Part shown: positions 49,846 through 61,215 of the stretch, in pieces
How positions within the stretch are numbered: the first letter of the stretch is position 1
How the letters are laid out: each line of letters opens with the position of its first letter
Assembly: GCF_023078275.1 (NCBI RefSeq)
Contig: NC_062991.1
Span: forward strand, 4,898,001 to 4,962,000
Reading direction: 5' to 3'
DNA length: 64,000 nucleotides
Source: Leguminivora glycinivorella
Taxonomy: Eukaryota > Arthropoda > Insecta > Lepidoptera > Tortricidae
Notes under the pieces: generated by a model
What the model was told of the DNA's origin: nothing
The model's input: the letters and a program-made list of their open reading frames with translations, nothing else
Database searches by the model: none
Program-made: the position numbers and the translations under genes

Positions 49846-50098
49846 ACATACATACATACATACAATCAAGCCTGTATCCCATAAAGGGGTAGGCAGAACA
49901 CATGAAACTACTAAAGCTTCAGTGCCACTCTTGGCAAATAAGGGGTTGAAAGAAAACGAAACTGTGACATTGCAGTGACAGGTTGCCAGCCTCTCGCCTA
50001 CGCCACAATTTAACCCATATCCCATAGTCGCCTTCTACGACACCCACGGGAAGAAAGGGGGTGGTGAAATTCTTAACCCGTCACCACACACCATACTA
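49846..50098 (-). repeat. (ATGT)n-tailed interspersed repeat, full inverted copy
   Basis: (ACAT)n, AATCAAGCCTGTATCCCATA, GTGCCACTCTTGGCAAATAA, GACAGGTTGCCAGCCTCTCG and GGGGGTGGTGAAATTCTTAA. Confidence 0.65.
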
Positions 50099-50639
50099 AA
50101 ATAAAACTAAAATATCGCTTTAATAATCCAGATAAAAAGTAAATTGTTCGTTTTGACACAATACACAATTTTATTATTTACTTAGAATTTTATTATTTAA
50201 TACACAATTTTATTATTTACTTAGAGTTAGTAAAGATAAGAAAAAACATTATTTGATGAAACTATTTCTGAAAATGCTTTGTTTTTTTTATTTCCGCTAC
50301 CCAAAGGTTGTATGGTAGAGATCGCTCTTTAGCGATAAGACCGCCAGTTGTCTGCCTCTATTTATAATCATTGGTTTTGTCTCCACTGTATCTTTTGCTG
50401 AGGTGTGCCAATAAAGAGTATTCTATCTATCTATCATTAAGTAACCAGATTTGTCTACTACACAGTGCTAGAAAAACTATTTATCCTTAAAAAAGATGGA
50501 CCGATTTTGATAAAACACGTCATAGGATCCTGCCACCAGCTTTGAGAATTCTTCCAAATATATTTCATTATTTAAAAGCCAATGTATCACATATATACAA
50601 AAATACTAGTAGACAAACTTACAACACCCCATTTTACGC

Positions 50640-50864
50640 ACTGGTCCCACCGCGAGCTAGTAAGCTAGAGATATCGGCTATAAAAACGAAACAAAAGATA
50701 ATCACTCCAGTGTAAATAAAAGAGACACGGCGATGTTTATAGTTACTCGCCCAGCGGTGAGCTATCAAAATCGCAGTGTCTCTTTTATTTGCACGGGAGT
50801 GCTTGTCTTTTGTTCGTTTTTATAGCCGATAGCTCATAGCTTACTAGCTCGCAGTGGGACCAGT
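50640..50864. mobile_element. Foldback MITE, ~90-bp arms
   Basis: ACTGGTCCCACCGCGAGCTA, GGCTATAAAAACGAA, CACTCCAGTGTAAATAAAAG and AGACAC pair with GTGTCTCTTTTATTTGCAC, GTTCGTTTTTATAGCC and TAGCTCGCAGTGGGACCAGT. Confidence 0.8.
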
Positions 50865-51079
50865 GCCTTAGACATCCACTGTCATGTTAGCAACTTAGAC
50901 ATATAAGTATCTAAATAGACCACGTAGTTCATTTTGATACATGTCTGTGTATTCACTAAAAGTGTATGCATGTGTGCAAGCGCCTTACTTATTTTATAGC
51001 AAAAGTTTTCCGAGCCAAATAAATCCCTTGAAAGCCTTGGATACAAGTGAAACATTATTAAATTTTTAATAATTTTCAG

Positions 51080-51150
51080 GTTTACTAAGTGGCACTGAAA
51101 CCTGAATAGTCTCGTGTGCTCTGTCTACCCCTTTATATGGAATACAGACG
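51080..51150 (+). repeat. Fragment of the (ATGT)n-tailed repeat
   Basis: AAGTGGCACTGAAACCTGAA, GTGTGCTCTGTCTACCCCTT. Confidence 0.45.
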
Positions 51151-51179
51151 TAAATCTCAATTTCAGAAGAACACTCATC

Positions 51180-51440
51180 ATCATCCTCCTTGCGTTGTCC
51201 CGGCATTTGCCGGGCTCATGGGAGCCTTGGGTCCGCTTTGACAACTAATCGCACGATTAGGCGCAGGCAAGAATTTTATGAAAACGACTGCCATCTGACC
51301 TTCCAACCCGAAGGGTTACTAGGCATGGGATTAGTTCGGTTTCCTCACGATGTTTTCCTGCACCGAAAAGCGACTGGCAGATATCAAATGACATTTCGCA
51401 CATAAGATCCGAAAAATTCATTGGTGCGAGCCCGGGTACA
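51180..51440 (-). mobile_element. Probable SINE-type repeat, head missing
   Basis: CGTTGTCCCGGCATTTGCCG, GGGTCCGCTTTGACAACTAA, TTTCCTCACGATGTTTTCCT, CACCGAAAAGCGACTGGCAG and TTCATTGGTGCGAGCCCGGG. I recall this sequence as a common lepidopteran repeat whose minus strand starts with a tRNA-like head; the head itself is not present. Confidence 0.5.
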
Positions 51441-51494
51441 AGGACACTACTCAATTGAAAGTTACAAGCAGTTTCCAGTCTTCGTAAAGACACC

Positions 51495-51962
51495 TTTCTG
51501 ATGGAAAGGTCCTTAACCTTAGGTACCTCTCATTAGAAAAGCCACAAACGTCTATAAATAGTCAAAAGCCGAGTTAAGCCACTAATTGTAGTCGGGATTG
51601 AGGGTTTCATTTACAGAAGGATCCTTATGCTTAAAGTCAACCTCTTTACGATCCATATGCTTAAACCCTTTTCCAATGGAAAGGAACTTATACATGTATC
51701 ATAAGGACACCTCTCCGTTGGAAAGCCACGTATAGCTAAAAATAGCCAAAGCCAAGTTAGGTAACTAATTTGTAGTCGGGATGGTGGATTTCTTTTACAG
51801 AAGGATCCCTAAGCTTAAGGTCAAACTCCATATGCTTAAACTGTTTTCCAATGGAAAGGACCTTATGCACATGTATCATAAGGACACTTCTCCGTTGGAA
51901 AGCCAAGTACAGCTAAAAATAGCCAAAAGCCGAGCTAGGCCACTAATTTCTAGTCGGGATTA
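51495..51962. repeat. ~180-bp tandem repeat, 2.5 units
   Basis: CTAATTGTAGTCGGGAT occurs near 51582, 51763 and 51943. Each full unit has TTTACAGAAGGATCC, TTTTCCAATGGAAAGGA, CATGTATCATAAGGACAC, CTCCGTTGGAAAGCCA and CTAAAAATAGCCAAA. Confidence 0.75.
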
Positions 51963-52354
51963 GTACTGCACGAGCAAAACACGGGCTTAATTTGTCGCAA
52001 AAGGTTGGTCACCCATGGCTTGCATTGCTATAATTCTTGAATTTTCTGTGGTTACCTATAAAAAAATACTTACCTACTTTATCTATGAAAACTATTTCAT
52101 AATAGGCTTCCATGAATGTAGTTATTGTGTTTACTGTTTACTACAATGTTATAATATTATCCTAAACAGAGGGAAAAACACATTAATGGTTCAAAAAACT
52201 TTCTTGATAGTTCTTTATTGGGATACCATACCTTCCCCCCTCTTGAGGAGGTAGGTACCTTTTTGAGAGGAGGTTTAAAGGCAAAGCACACTTGACATAA
52301 TAATCTGTGCTCACCACGAAATCAGTAATAGGCATATTAGGCATATGGAGTTAA

Positions 52355-52593
52355 TCCATACTAATATTATAAATAGCAAAGTGTGTATGTCTGTTTGTTC
52401 GTCTTTTACGGCAAAACGGAGCGACAAATTGACGTGATTTTTTAAGTGGAGATAGTTGAAGGGATGGAGAGTGACGTAGGCTACTTTTTGTCTCTTTCTA
52501 ACCCCACTTCTCTAAAATGGAAAGGTGGATGTTTGTATGGAGCATTCCGCAATTTTCGAATTTAAAGCGAGCGAAGCCGCGGGCAAAAGCTAG
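52355..52593 (+). mobile_element. Helitron-like non-autonomous element, copy 5
   Basis: TCCATACTAATATTATAAAT to GCGAAGCCGCGGGCAAAAGCTAG; full length. Confidence 0.65.
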
Positions 52594-53227
52594 TCAAAAA
52601 TAAAAGCTTATTAGTGTGTGCTTACCCTAAAGCGTAGCCTAAAAGCGGGTCCACCTAGACTGGGACAGACAAATTAGATAACACTCGTGTAGCTGCCGGT
52701 ATCCTGGATACGGCACCAAATTGTAACTGCCTGCCATTCATGTTATTGAATATTTTACAGCTAGGATCAAAAATAGGGGAATAGATTAAGCTTCAAAATA
52801 ATCCAAACTATAATAAATTGACAAATATAAGTCTTAGTACAGGTACTTTACAATGTGAGACGAAAATTATAATACCTACCGAAAAACCCCGTTTCTTATT
52901 TTAGCCTAACTTTAATTTCAGTGTTTACAAAACCAGGCGAATCAAGGTATATTTTAGGCGTAGACACTGGGTTTTCCTTTACAATACAAATACTGTTTAT
53001 TGGATACCTCTATACAGAAAATAAAGACCAAATTCGTAATAAGCGATATAATTACTATTCTCATAATAATTGATACTTTTTGACCTTTATTTCATTATTG
53101 TCTTTATTTAATTCAGATTATAGAATACTTTCAACTTAATACAGTAAACAAGATAGTGCGAATTCGAATCCACAGGTATTGAATTTCCTACGAGCTATAC
53201 TATCGCACATTTATCATATTTCATACA
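52594..53227. other. No gene seen
   Basis: AT-rich, nothing recognised. Confidence 0.3.
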
Positions 53228-53385
53228 AAGCATGGCTAAGAAGACTCCCAAGTAATTCAGCTTTCAAACAAAAAAAAACGAAATCTAAATCGCTTCATCC
53301 ATTAGAAAGCTACGATGCCACAGACATAGACAGACAGACACGTAAAACTTCTAACACCCCGTCGTTTTTGCGTCGGGGGTTAAAA
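53228..53385 (+). repeat. GTCGGGGGTT-family repeat, copy 3
   Basis: CATGGCTAAGAAGACTCCCA, TCGCTTCATCCATTAGAAAG, ACACCCCGTCGTTTTTGCGT, CGGGGGTTAAAAA. Confidence 0.65.
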
Positions 53386-53583
53386 ATGGTAAATAAGACA
53401 AAAAGGCACTTCCACACATTCTTACTCAACGTCCGTCTGTATACGCCACACTAATGAATCTACACTCGCTTAACTGAATTCCGAATTCGGCCAGTTAGCA
53501 ATATTCCCCAATTATAAGTGCTTGTTCGGAACTTCGGCCGCGCGTTATATTTAATTTGAACTTGCTGTTATAATTATACTGAA

Positions 53584-53645
53584 CTAGCTTTTGCCAGCGG
53601 CTTCACTCGCGTTAAATTCGAAAATTGAGGCATGTTCTAAACAAA
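53584..53645 (-). mobile_element. Helitron-like element, 3' fragment
   Basis: On the minus strand it ends GCTGGCAAAAGCTAG after AACGCGAGTGAAGCC. Confidence 0.5.
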
Positions 53646-53915
53646 CTAGTGTTGTGTTCCTGTCGGTGAGTAAGGCTGCCAGAGCTCAACGAGGGTGCGG
53701 TGTGTTGGTGACGGAAGGACCTATGGAACTAATTTGTTCCGTCTATTGTCCTTTGAGTCGTTGGAAACCCGAACCCTCCTTAGAACTTGTACACTCCTTT
53801 TTGCTGAGTACTTAACACAGCAAAAGGTAGTGTGCAAGTTTCTAATGGGTTGGCAACGCGCATGTGACACTCCTTGAGTTGCAGGCGTCCATAGGTTACG
53901 GTGACCGCGTATGTG
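53646..53915 (+). pseudogene. Jockey/CR1-like LINE 3' end (copy 4)
   Basis: GTGTTCCTGTCGGTGAGTAA, CAGAGCTCAACGAGGG, ACTTGTACACTCCTTTTTGC. A coding end VVCKFLMGWQRACDTP has a stop at 53875-53877. GGCGTCCATAGGTTACGGTG follows. Same family as 1803-2094. Confidence 0.6.
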
Positions 53916-54771
53916 TTAAATACCATATCTCGGGACCATGGGATCCCGGACTTTTGGGAGGCATGTGTGGGGAAGAAGCCAACAACACAGAGGCCCTTTT
54001 AGACACTTTATTCTAAAAGCAAGGGATACACGTGGCGGATACCATCCCCGAGCGCACAATGTGATACATTCGGAGATGGTCCCCGCCAGGTGTAAAGACT
54101 ATTTCAGTATTTCAGTGTAGCACTTTTATGCTGCGATGGGATCTAAGGTCATACGACATCCAATTGAATCAAATCCATCAATTTATTCAATATTTATCAT
54201 TCAAAATCATCATTTATACTAGGTAAATTCTACTTGCCAGCTTAAGACATCAAGTTAAAATTTGTATGAAATTACTTTGCACTCTTGTGGATAAAATGCA
54301 ATTTTGCTATCTGTTTTCGAATAACAAAATAAACCCTTAACAGTTGGTGTGGTAAAAAGACTATTTCAGTGCAGCACTTTTGTGCTGCGATGGAACTAAG
54401 GTCATACGACGTGTAATTGAATCAAATCCATCAATTTATTGAATATTTATGATTCATAATCATCATTTATAGGTAAAAAAAAATGTACCAGCCAGCTGAA
54501 GACATCAAGTTAAATCTTGTATGAAATCACTTTGCACTCTTGTGGATAAAATGCAATTTTGCTATCAGGGGCCCATTTCTCGAAGTTACAAGTTACAATT
54601 TACAAGCGGTTGTCAATGTCTAATATGACAAGTTGGAAAGAGACTTCCGCTTGTAACTTGTAATTTTCAGTTTTGAGAAATGAACACCTGGTTTTGAATA
54701 GCAAAGTAAGCCTTCACCAGTTGGTGTGGTGAAATAATAGTGTTTTAGGCAACTGGTGGTTAAAAGAGGTC
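53916..54771. repeat. Mosaic of GGCAAAGTTG-family fragments
   Basis: AATCAAATCCATCAATTTAT, AAAATCATCATTTATA, ACTTTGCACTCTTGTGGATA and CAGTTGGTGTGGT recur twice (54165-54360 and 54418-54735), separated by repeated TATTTCAGTGCAGCACTTTT. The second copy is interrupted by a small palindrome around AAGTTACAAGTTACAATTTA / GTAACTTGTAATTTTCAG (54578-54680). Confidence 0.55.
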
Positions 54772-55322
54772 AAAAAAAACCGGCCAAGAGCGTGTCGAGC
54801 CACGCTCAGTGTAGGGTTCCGTAGTTTTCCGTATTTTTCTCAAAAACTACTGAACCTATCAAGTTCAAAATAATTTTCCTAGAAAGTCTTTATAAAGTTC
54901 TACTTTTGTAATTTTTTTCATATTTTTTAAACATATGGTTCAAAAGTTAGAGGGGGGGGGACGCACTTTTTTTTCCTTTAGGAGCGATTATTTCCGAAAA
55001 TATTAATATTATCAAAAAACGATCTTAGTAAACCCTTATTCATTTTTAAATACCTATCCAACAATATATCACACGTTGGGGTTTGAATGAAAAAATATGT
55101 CAGCCCCCACTTTACATGTAGGGGGGGTACCCTAATAAAACAATTTTTGCCATTTTTTATTTTTGCACTTTGTTGGCGTGATTAATATACATATTGGTAC
55201 CAAATTTCAGCTTTCTAGTGCTAACGGTTACTGAGATTATCCGCGGACGGACGGACGGACGGACGGACAGACAGACATGGCGAAACTATAAGGGTTCCTA
55301 GTTGACTACGGAACCCTAAAAA
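54772..55322 (+). repeat. GGACGG-family interspersed repeat, full copy
   Basis: ACCGGCCAAGAGCGTGTCGA to TTGACTACGGAACCCTAAAA, with (GGAC)n at 55245-55268. Nearly identical to 15499-16051. Confidence 0.75.
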
Positions 55323-56334
55323 GTGAGTGGCGTGGGTAACAATTTGAGGCGAAGCCGAAAATTGTTAATAAATACGCCAAATAAATTGATAATAAATACG
55401 TTAAACACCGTTGCATACAATACTTTTTCTACGACCAAGCACTTACTTTGAAAGAAAATTATAAATTCAACAAATACCTACTTTCAGTCATCTTAGTTAT
55501 CTAGTGGACCACACTACCTACCATTTTGAATATACAGTTTGAGTGCAAACATGAAAATAAAACTGGCTATGGTATGGCTCTCTGAAGACTGGCCACTAAG
55601 ACGAATCGAGCCGCGTCGAATCGAGTTCTCATACATTTGAATGCGATTCGAGGCGTTGCCAATGAACGCAGCAGAAAACGAACGAGACTCGACTCTGCGA
55701 ATGCCAGGCTTTATCTGACATTTTAAGGTTGGCAACAATGTATTTCATACAATATTTTAATTTTCTACGATGAAGTGAGTGGTTTGTTAAGTTGGTAGCA
55801 ATGTGTTACAGAACTTTAACAGCTATATCGTGGTACTGCTACAAAATGTTGTCAGGGTATAGACTAGATAGACTTGTCCTGACATATTTTATGTAGGGTT
55901 TTAAAGTTCTATGCACGACCTGGTAACTCACGAATAACAGTACGGGAGTAGAAAAACAATATTTTAATTCACCATAAGTAAGTACTATCAGCCGCAAAAG
56001 TGGATGGCGAACTCTAAACAAAATTGGCGTGCACGTTAAACGAACGCAACGTAGCTTCCAAAAAACCTTGTTGGTTTTTTTCCAGCTCACTAGATGGCGT
56101 TGAAAACGAAATTGACGCAAAAAGTAATTTATCTTAATTTTAGAGCCCACTACCTACTACCTACCTACGATTCGAACTGTTCGTTCAATTTTATATTTAT
56201 TTTTACTTTTTGTAGTTTTTGTTACTTTTTCGTTGGAAAGTAATTACTAATTATTCTTAACATCTGCCATCATTTTACATCACCAACCATTCAGAATTTA
56301 AAATAATTCCAAAACACAAATTTCCATAGTCGCC
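55323..56334. other. No gene; dispersed repeat at 55885-55958
   Basis: TTTTATGTAGGGTTTTAAAG, TGCACGACC and GTACGGGAGTAGAAAAA pair with 25270-25345. The rest is unassigned. Confidence 0.4.
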
Positions 56335-56405
56335 GGCTAGGATTCGAACTGGGAACCTCCTGCATAGAAATCCATGCATCAAACCTCCTCACCAAATGAC
56401 CAATT
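56335..56405 (-). repeat. tRNA-like sequence
   Basis: On the minus strand GGTCATTTGGTGAGGAGGTT and a B box CCCAGTTCGAATCCTAGCC. The arms do not fold into a normal tRNA; SINE head or pseudogene. Confidence 0.4.
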
Positions 56406-56814
56406 GAAAAAGCCTACGAAATTAGTCCCTGGTTGTGTCAACATCAACAAATACGAACTTTGTCCGCAACAGCACGATGCACGACTTGCTATGAGTGGAA
56501 GAGAGAGGGCAAATAAGAACAATTCTATGCAATAAAGTAAAACTTAAGTTACAGCATGATGATAATTTAATTTTATTATAATTCAAATTAGATTGATAAT
56601 AATATTTTTTATAACTATAAGTTTTTCGATACATTTCGTTATTTTTTGTATTGAGAAAAAAAACGTGTAAGGGTACTGAGGGTAGATAGACATTTCCGTC
56701 TTATTCGAGTCGTTACTAATTACCTACCTTACAATTCACGTATAACTCATTCAGTTCATTTCTGTGTCTGGGTATCCTGTTCTTTGCTTTCTTTGTGCCT
56801 TTTTTTATTTAACT

Positions 56815-57941
56815 ATGAGTTCGCATAATAATATTGACGTAGTCAAAAGATCGCAAATAATTGCGTTGCACGAAGAAGGGAGAAACATTTCAGAGATAGC
56901 TAGAGAAACCGGTGTGAATGTAAGTAGTTTTATTATTTCCTTACCAATTGGTTTTAGACAATAAATAAGTTGGAATGCTATACAAAATATGGTTATAATT
57001 TATGTTTAATTACGTGTTTATAAATTGTTACAGTGGAAAACTGCTAGTTTGTGGATACAACGTTTCCAAATGGAAGGGTCGCTGTCACACCGCCAGAGGT
57101 CTGGCAGACCGAACCTTATAGACGCCTCACAACGTCAGCTTATGGTGAGAGAATATGAGGAAAATGGTTTCAAACCGACAAGCCACTATGCCCGTTTATT
57201 TGGCACTTGTGCGGACACGGTTCGTCGAGTTCTTCACAGTGAAGGCTTGCACAATCGCAGGCCTGCTGTTAAGCCTCTTCTCACAGACAGACACAAAACG
57301 GCAAGATTACAATTTGCGAAGGATCACTTAGACTACGACTGGAGTAATGTTATCTTCACTGACGAAAAGTCTTTCAGATCAAGTCAACATGGCCGTCTTC
57401 ATTTATGGCGCAGAAATAATACTCGGTACGATACCAACAATGTCGTGCCTAACATGGAGTCGGGCCGTATTTCGGTGAACATGTGGGGCTGGATGAGTGC
57501 AGCAGGGCCGGGGAGCTCGTCAGGATTCCCAATCGAGCGAATAGCGAAACATATGTGGAAGTGCTAGAGGAAACGTTATTACCTACTGTTCGAAACGTAT
57601 ATCCTGAAGACGAAATGACACAGATAACGTTAGTGCAGGACAATTGCCCTATTCATAATTCGCATACTGTGAAGAGGTGGTTGGAGCAAAATAAAAATGA
57701 AGTAAAAGTTATTCCGTGGCCTGCTAGGTCGCCCGATTTAAATCCAATTGAGAATGTCTGGGGTGTTATGGTCCAGCGCTGGGATAACGTCAATGAGCGA
57801 ACCCCCGAAGCATTAGAAGCTCATTGTTTGCAAATATGGGAAAACATTCGCGGGTCAGATTTTTGTCAAAATCTTGTCGCATCTATGCGTTCCCGTTTGC
57901 AAAATGTAATTGACAAGGAAGGGGGTTATACCAAATATTAG
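56815..57941 (+). pseudogene. Tc1/mariner-type transposase, DD36E, spliced, one frameshift
   Basis: Exon 1 (56815-56919) encodes 35 residues starting MSSHNNIDVVKRSQIIALHE, the first helix-turn-helix. A GT-AG intron (56920-57033) follows. Exon 2 encodes the second HTH (LWIQRFQMEGSLSHRQRSGR) and the catalytic domain: IFTDEKSF (first Asp), VQDNCPIHNS (second Asp), SPDLNPIENVW (Glu). Exactly 36 residues separate the second Asp and the Glu, against 34 in classical Tc1. One base is missing in the CCGGGG run near 57510-57514, shifting the frame between MSAAGPG and ELVRIPNRANSE. The last frame ends at 57939-57941. No terminal inverted repeats or TA pair were found, so a domesticated origin stays open. 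Confidence 0.8.
56920..57033 (+). other. Intron of the transposase gene
   Basis: 114 bp, GTAAGTAGTT...AAATTGTTACAG, phase 0 between Asn35 and Trp. Branch-like TTTAAT and a short pyrimidine tract precede the acceptor. Confidence 0.7.
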
Positions 57942-58862
57942 TGACATAATCATTTGGCCAGGTCAAGCCTGTAGGTATAACAAAGACTGTTAATCGATGC
58001 AACAGTGTGTGTCAAATAAGTGTATAAATAACATTATAATACTTTATATGCCTATATTAATATGTAAAAATTACATTATTTTTCTATTGAACACGTAAGT
58101 AAAAAATATTACCTTTGATTATTTGATAACAAGACTATATTGGAGTTAGTGATAATAATTTCAAACTTGACACAATTTATTAATAAGTGGTAATTAAGTA
58201 GGTAATTGCCTACCAGTCCTGTAATCCACTCTCGTTTTACCGTACAGGTGAAAGGATTTATAAAGGTGCTTTTTTAAATTTATGTTTAATGTGATTCATT
58301 CACTAAAAATTATTTATGCTGGAAATAATGAAAAATTAACAATCTTAGTTCTCCTTTATTTCACATATGTATTACCTACAATACCTACATTTTTAATTGG
58401 GGTGAGGCTTCAATCCTTTTCCGATCGGAAATGCAACTTAAGCCTAAACCTTAATAAAATGTTGGGTAATTTGCCATCCGGCTGTAAATTAGACCATTTA
58501 ATATGTTATAAAAATAGCGGTTAATAATATAGTTAACACCCAAAATAAAGTTTTAAACCACTGCTGAAACAGTAAGGTTAAATGGTGGAAATTTTATACA
58601 TATTAGAAAGATATTTGTAATTTATTTACCTACACATGTCAACACCCGAGGTATTAGATTATTAATCTAGGCTGTTATTTAGAAGTAAATAAATAACTTA
58701 ATATATCTTGTTTTTAAGATAAGAACTTTTAGGGTAAAATAAAATGTGTAATTGCAGTTATTCTCTGAAGATAATGCTGTATACCTTATTTTGCCGTTGT
58801 CGTATTTTTTAATACTTTGTATAAGGTTTTAGGCAATTATAAAAGTGAACATTATCGTGACC
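57942..58862. other. 3' flank of the transposase; no further gene
   Basis: AATAAA at 58546-58551. No terminal repeat recognised. Confidence 0.3.
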
Positions 58863-58993
58863 AGCGGGCTTATTTTTGAGTCTCACGCGTTCGAATTCAG
58901 AAAATTGTCACTGAAAATAATAAACAAGTCACCGTTTTCAACCGGTATTTTAGTGACAAAATCCCGTATGCGAGATTCAAAAATCGCCCTCCA
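58863..58993. mobile_element. Palindromic MITE
   Basis: GGGCTTATTTTTGAGTCTCA and AATTCAGAAAATTGTCACTG pair imperfectly with CAGT...AGTGACAAAATCCC and TGCGAGATTCAAAAATCGCC. Confidence 0.5.
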
Positions 58994-59094
58994 GGTATTA
59001 GTAAAAAATAAATGAAAATAAATACAATAATGAAAACAACAGCGTTTAGTTATTTCTGGTTGTTTATATATATGTGTAATAGTTATTTGTTTTT

Positions 59095-59680
59095 TGTTTT
59101 AATATTGGAATCCAACTTTGCCAAGGGGGGCAAAGTTGTTGTTTAACCGCACGTGCCAATATTGATACCCGAGCAAGCGAAAGATTCCAATATTGAACCG
59201 CGAGCGTAGCGAGAGGTTCAAAAAGTGGAATCTTGAGCGTTGCGAGGGTTTCAAGGCACGAAGGTTAAACAAACTTTGCCACCGAGTGAAACACAAAATT
59301 TTTCACCACACCAACACGAACAAAATACAGACTATAGAACATCAAACTAAATCAAATCCATCAATTTATTCAATATTTAGGATTCAAAATCATCATTTTT
59401 AAGTAAATTCTAAGGCAAGACATCGTTAAAATTTGTATGAAATTACTTTGCGCTCTTGGATAACGGATACCAAAATTGCATGTTATCCACAAGAGTGCAA
59501 AGTAATTTCCAAATTTTAACTTGATGCCTTGAGCTGGCTGGTAGAACTTACCTACAAATAATTATTTTTAAATCATAAATATTGAATAGATTGCTGGATT
59601 TGATTTAAATTGATGTTTTATAGTCAGTATTTTGTTCGCGTTGGTGTGGTGAAAATTTTTATGATTTTTATGAAGTAAAT
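59095..59680. repeat. GGCAAAGTTG-family repeat, copy 2 with inverted partner
   Basis: 59115-59450 matches 37610-37950 (GTTTAACCGCACGTGCCAAT, GGTTTCAAGGCACGAAGGTT). 59470-59680 is the inverse of its right half (TTATCCACAAGAGTGCAAAG, GATGCCTTGAGCTGGCTGG). The two halves thus form a large imperfect foldback. Confidence 0.6.
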
Positions 59681-59706
59681 TAAACGATCGTATTAACGAT
59701 ATACCA

Positions 59707-59923
59707 TCCATACTAATATTAAGTATAAATGGGAAAGTGTGTTTGTCTCTGTTTGTTTTTCCGCCTTTCACGGTAAAATGGAACGGATAGTTGAAGGGTT
59801 GCAGAGTGACATAGGCTACTTTTCGTGTATTTCCAACCCCGGGCTCTTCCCTAAAATGGATTGAGTATGGAGAATTCCTCAATTTTCAAATTTAACTCGA
59901 GCGAAGCCGCGGGCAAAAGCTAG
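59707..59923 (+). mobile_element. Helitron-like non-autonomous element, copy 6
   Basis: TCCATACTAATATTAAGTAT to GCGAAGCCGCGGGCAAAAGCTAG, with a short internal deletion. Confidence 0.6.
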
Positions 59924-60306
59924 TATTGTATAATGCTCATATTACCTATATAAGTTAATAACTTTAATCATAGACATAAAAAATAATAAAAAATACCTGA
60001 AGTGTCATGCAATAATTGGTAACTTAAATTTTCCCGTTACATGGAACTACCCGAGGTTTGAAACGAACTATAGTTAATTTACTAACAAACTAAAATAGAA
60101 AACCTTGTTTATATAAACGTATAATATATACTTTTTAAAACATTATTATTTTACAGCTATTTAAACTGGGATGTCTCAGTAACTCACTGAGAAAGAACCA
60201 ACATATACTATAACTATACTACAAAAAAAAATATAGAAATCTTTCCCTGATAGGTATCACAATGTCTGATAACTTTGTTTACACACATTAGAAATAATAG
60301 CTATGT
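59924..60306. other. No gene seen
   Basis: AT-rich, nothing recognised. Confidence 0.3.
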
Positions 60307-60309
60307 GAG

Positions 60310-60416
60310 ATCAGACCCTTTAGCACAACTTGCCTTGTCGCGCGCGAGTCCATACATAAAGCGCGACTTCAAGTATGGACTCGCGCGCGACAAGGCAAGT
60401 TGTGCTAGAGGGGCAG
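60310..60416. mobile_element. Palindromic MITE, CAACTTGCCTTGTCGCGCG family, copy 2
   Basis: CCCTTTAGCACAACTTGCCT, TGTCGCGCGCGAGTCCATAC and their inverse. Two or three differences from 35182-35283. Confidence 0.8.
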
Positions 60417-60800
60417 GTGGAGCATTAAGACAGGGATACTCGTTAATAAAGGAAACTTGTTTTTTTTTAAATGTTTGTTCCATACTTCCAATAGTAATGT
60501 AATGACTTGAAAAGTAATAATGATATTACCCTCAACTAGAGTGTAGTAAATAAGACAATAAATAAGTAAATTATTTTAAATCTCAACCTTAACCAGCAAG
60601 TAATAAAAACACGAAAAATCAAGAGATACTTTTCTGAAGTAAAATCGCGGTAGTATAAAAAATTTCGGAAGAATAACATTAACATTATTATTATGCCAAT
60701 TTCAACCTTATCCTGTAGTCATTAGAAGAGTTTGAGAACAGACCACTGAGACCACATAGATTACGGATTGCATTGAAGTAATGCAAGGCAAATTTTCGAC
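60417..60800. other. No gene seen
   Basis: AT-rich, nothing recognised. Confidence 0.3.
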
Positions 60801-60804
60801 AAGG

Positions 60805-60905
60805 TTGTCAACTCAACTGGTAGCCTAGGGGAACAGAGCACTGGTTATACGAAGGGTCGGGCGCTTGGTGTTCCGAGTTCAAATCCTGGCAGTGGCGCTA
60901 AGTGT
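60805..60905 (+). repeat. tRNA-like sequence, probable SINE head
   Basis: CAACTCAACTGGTAGCC resembles an A box and GTTCCGAGTTCAAATCCTGG a B box, ~70 bp apart. No tRNA cloverleaf can be drawn. Confidence 0.45.
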
Positions 60906-61121
60906 GATGTCTTTTTGTATGATGTTTGGCTGGAAGCCGACAAAATATTATAAAATTAAAAACGAGCAAATATGTATTCAGAAACGACGGTTGCTAGAAA
61001 AGTAATTGGTTGGTGCGGGCGGGGGGAGGCACAATGAGGGAGAACCGGCTCGGGCGAGCACACATCACGTGACCCGCTCGCCGTCGACCGATGATCTTTA
61101 GGGTTTAATTTCTCTGCAGTT

Positions 61122-61211
61122 TACATTATCCGATCCGATATCGGACGTCGGAAGGTATGGAATATCGGTCCTACATCCGATATCGGATTGGACAATGTGA
61201 AAACGCACTAA
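61122..61211. mobile_element. Palindromic MITE, ATCCGATATCGGAT family, copy 2
   Basis: TTTACATTATCCGATCCGAT, ATCGGACGTCGGAAGG; ATCCGATATCGGATTGGACA, ATGTGAAAACGC. Shorter loop than the 45.1-kb copy. Confidence 0.7.
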
Positions 61212-61215
61212 TGAG

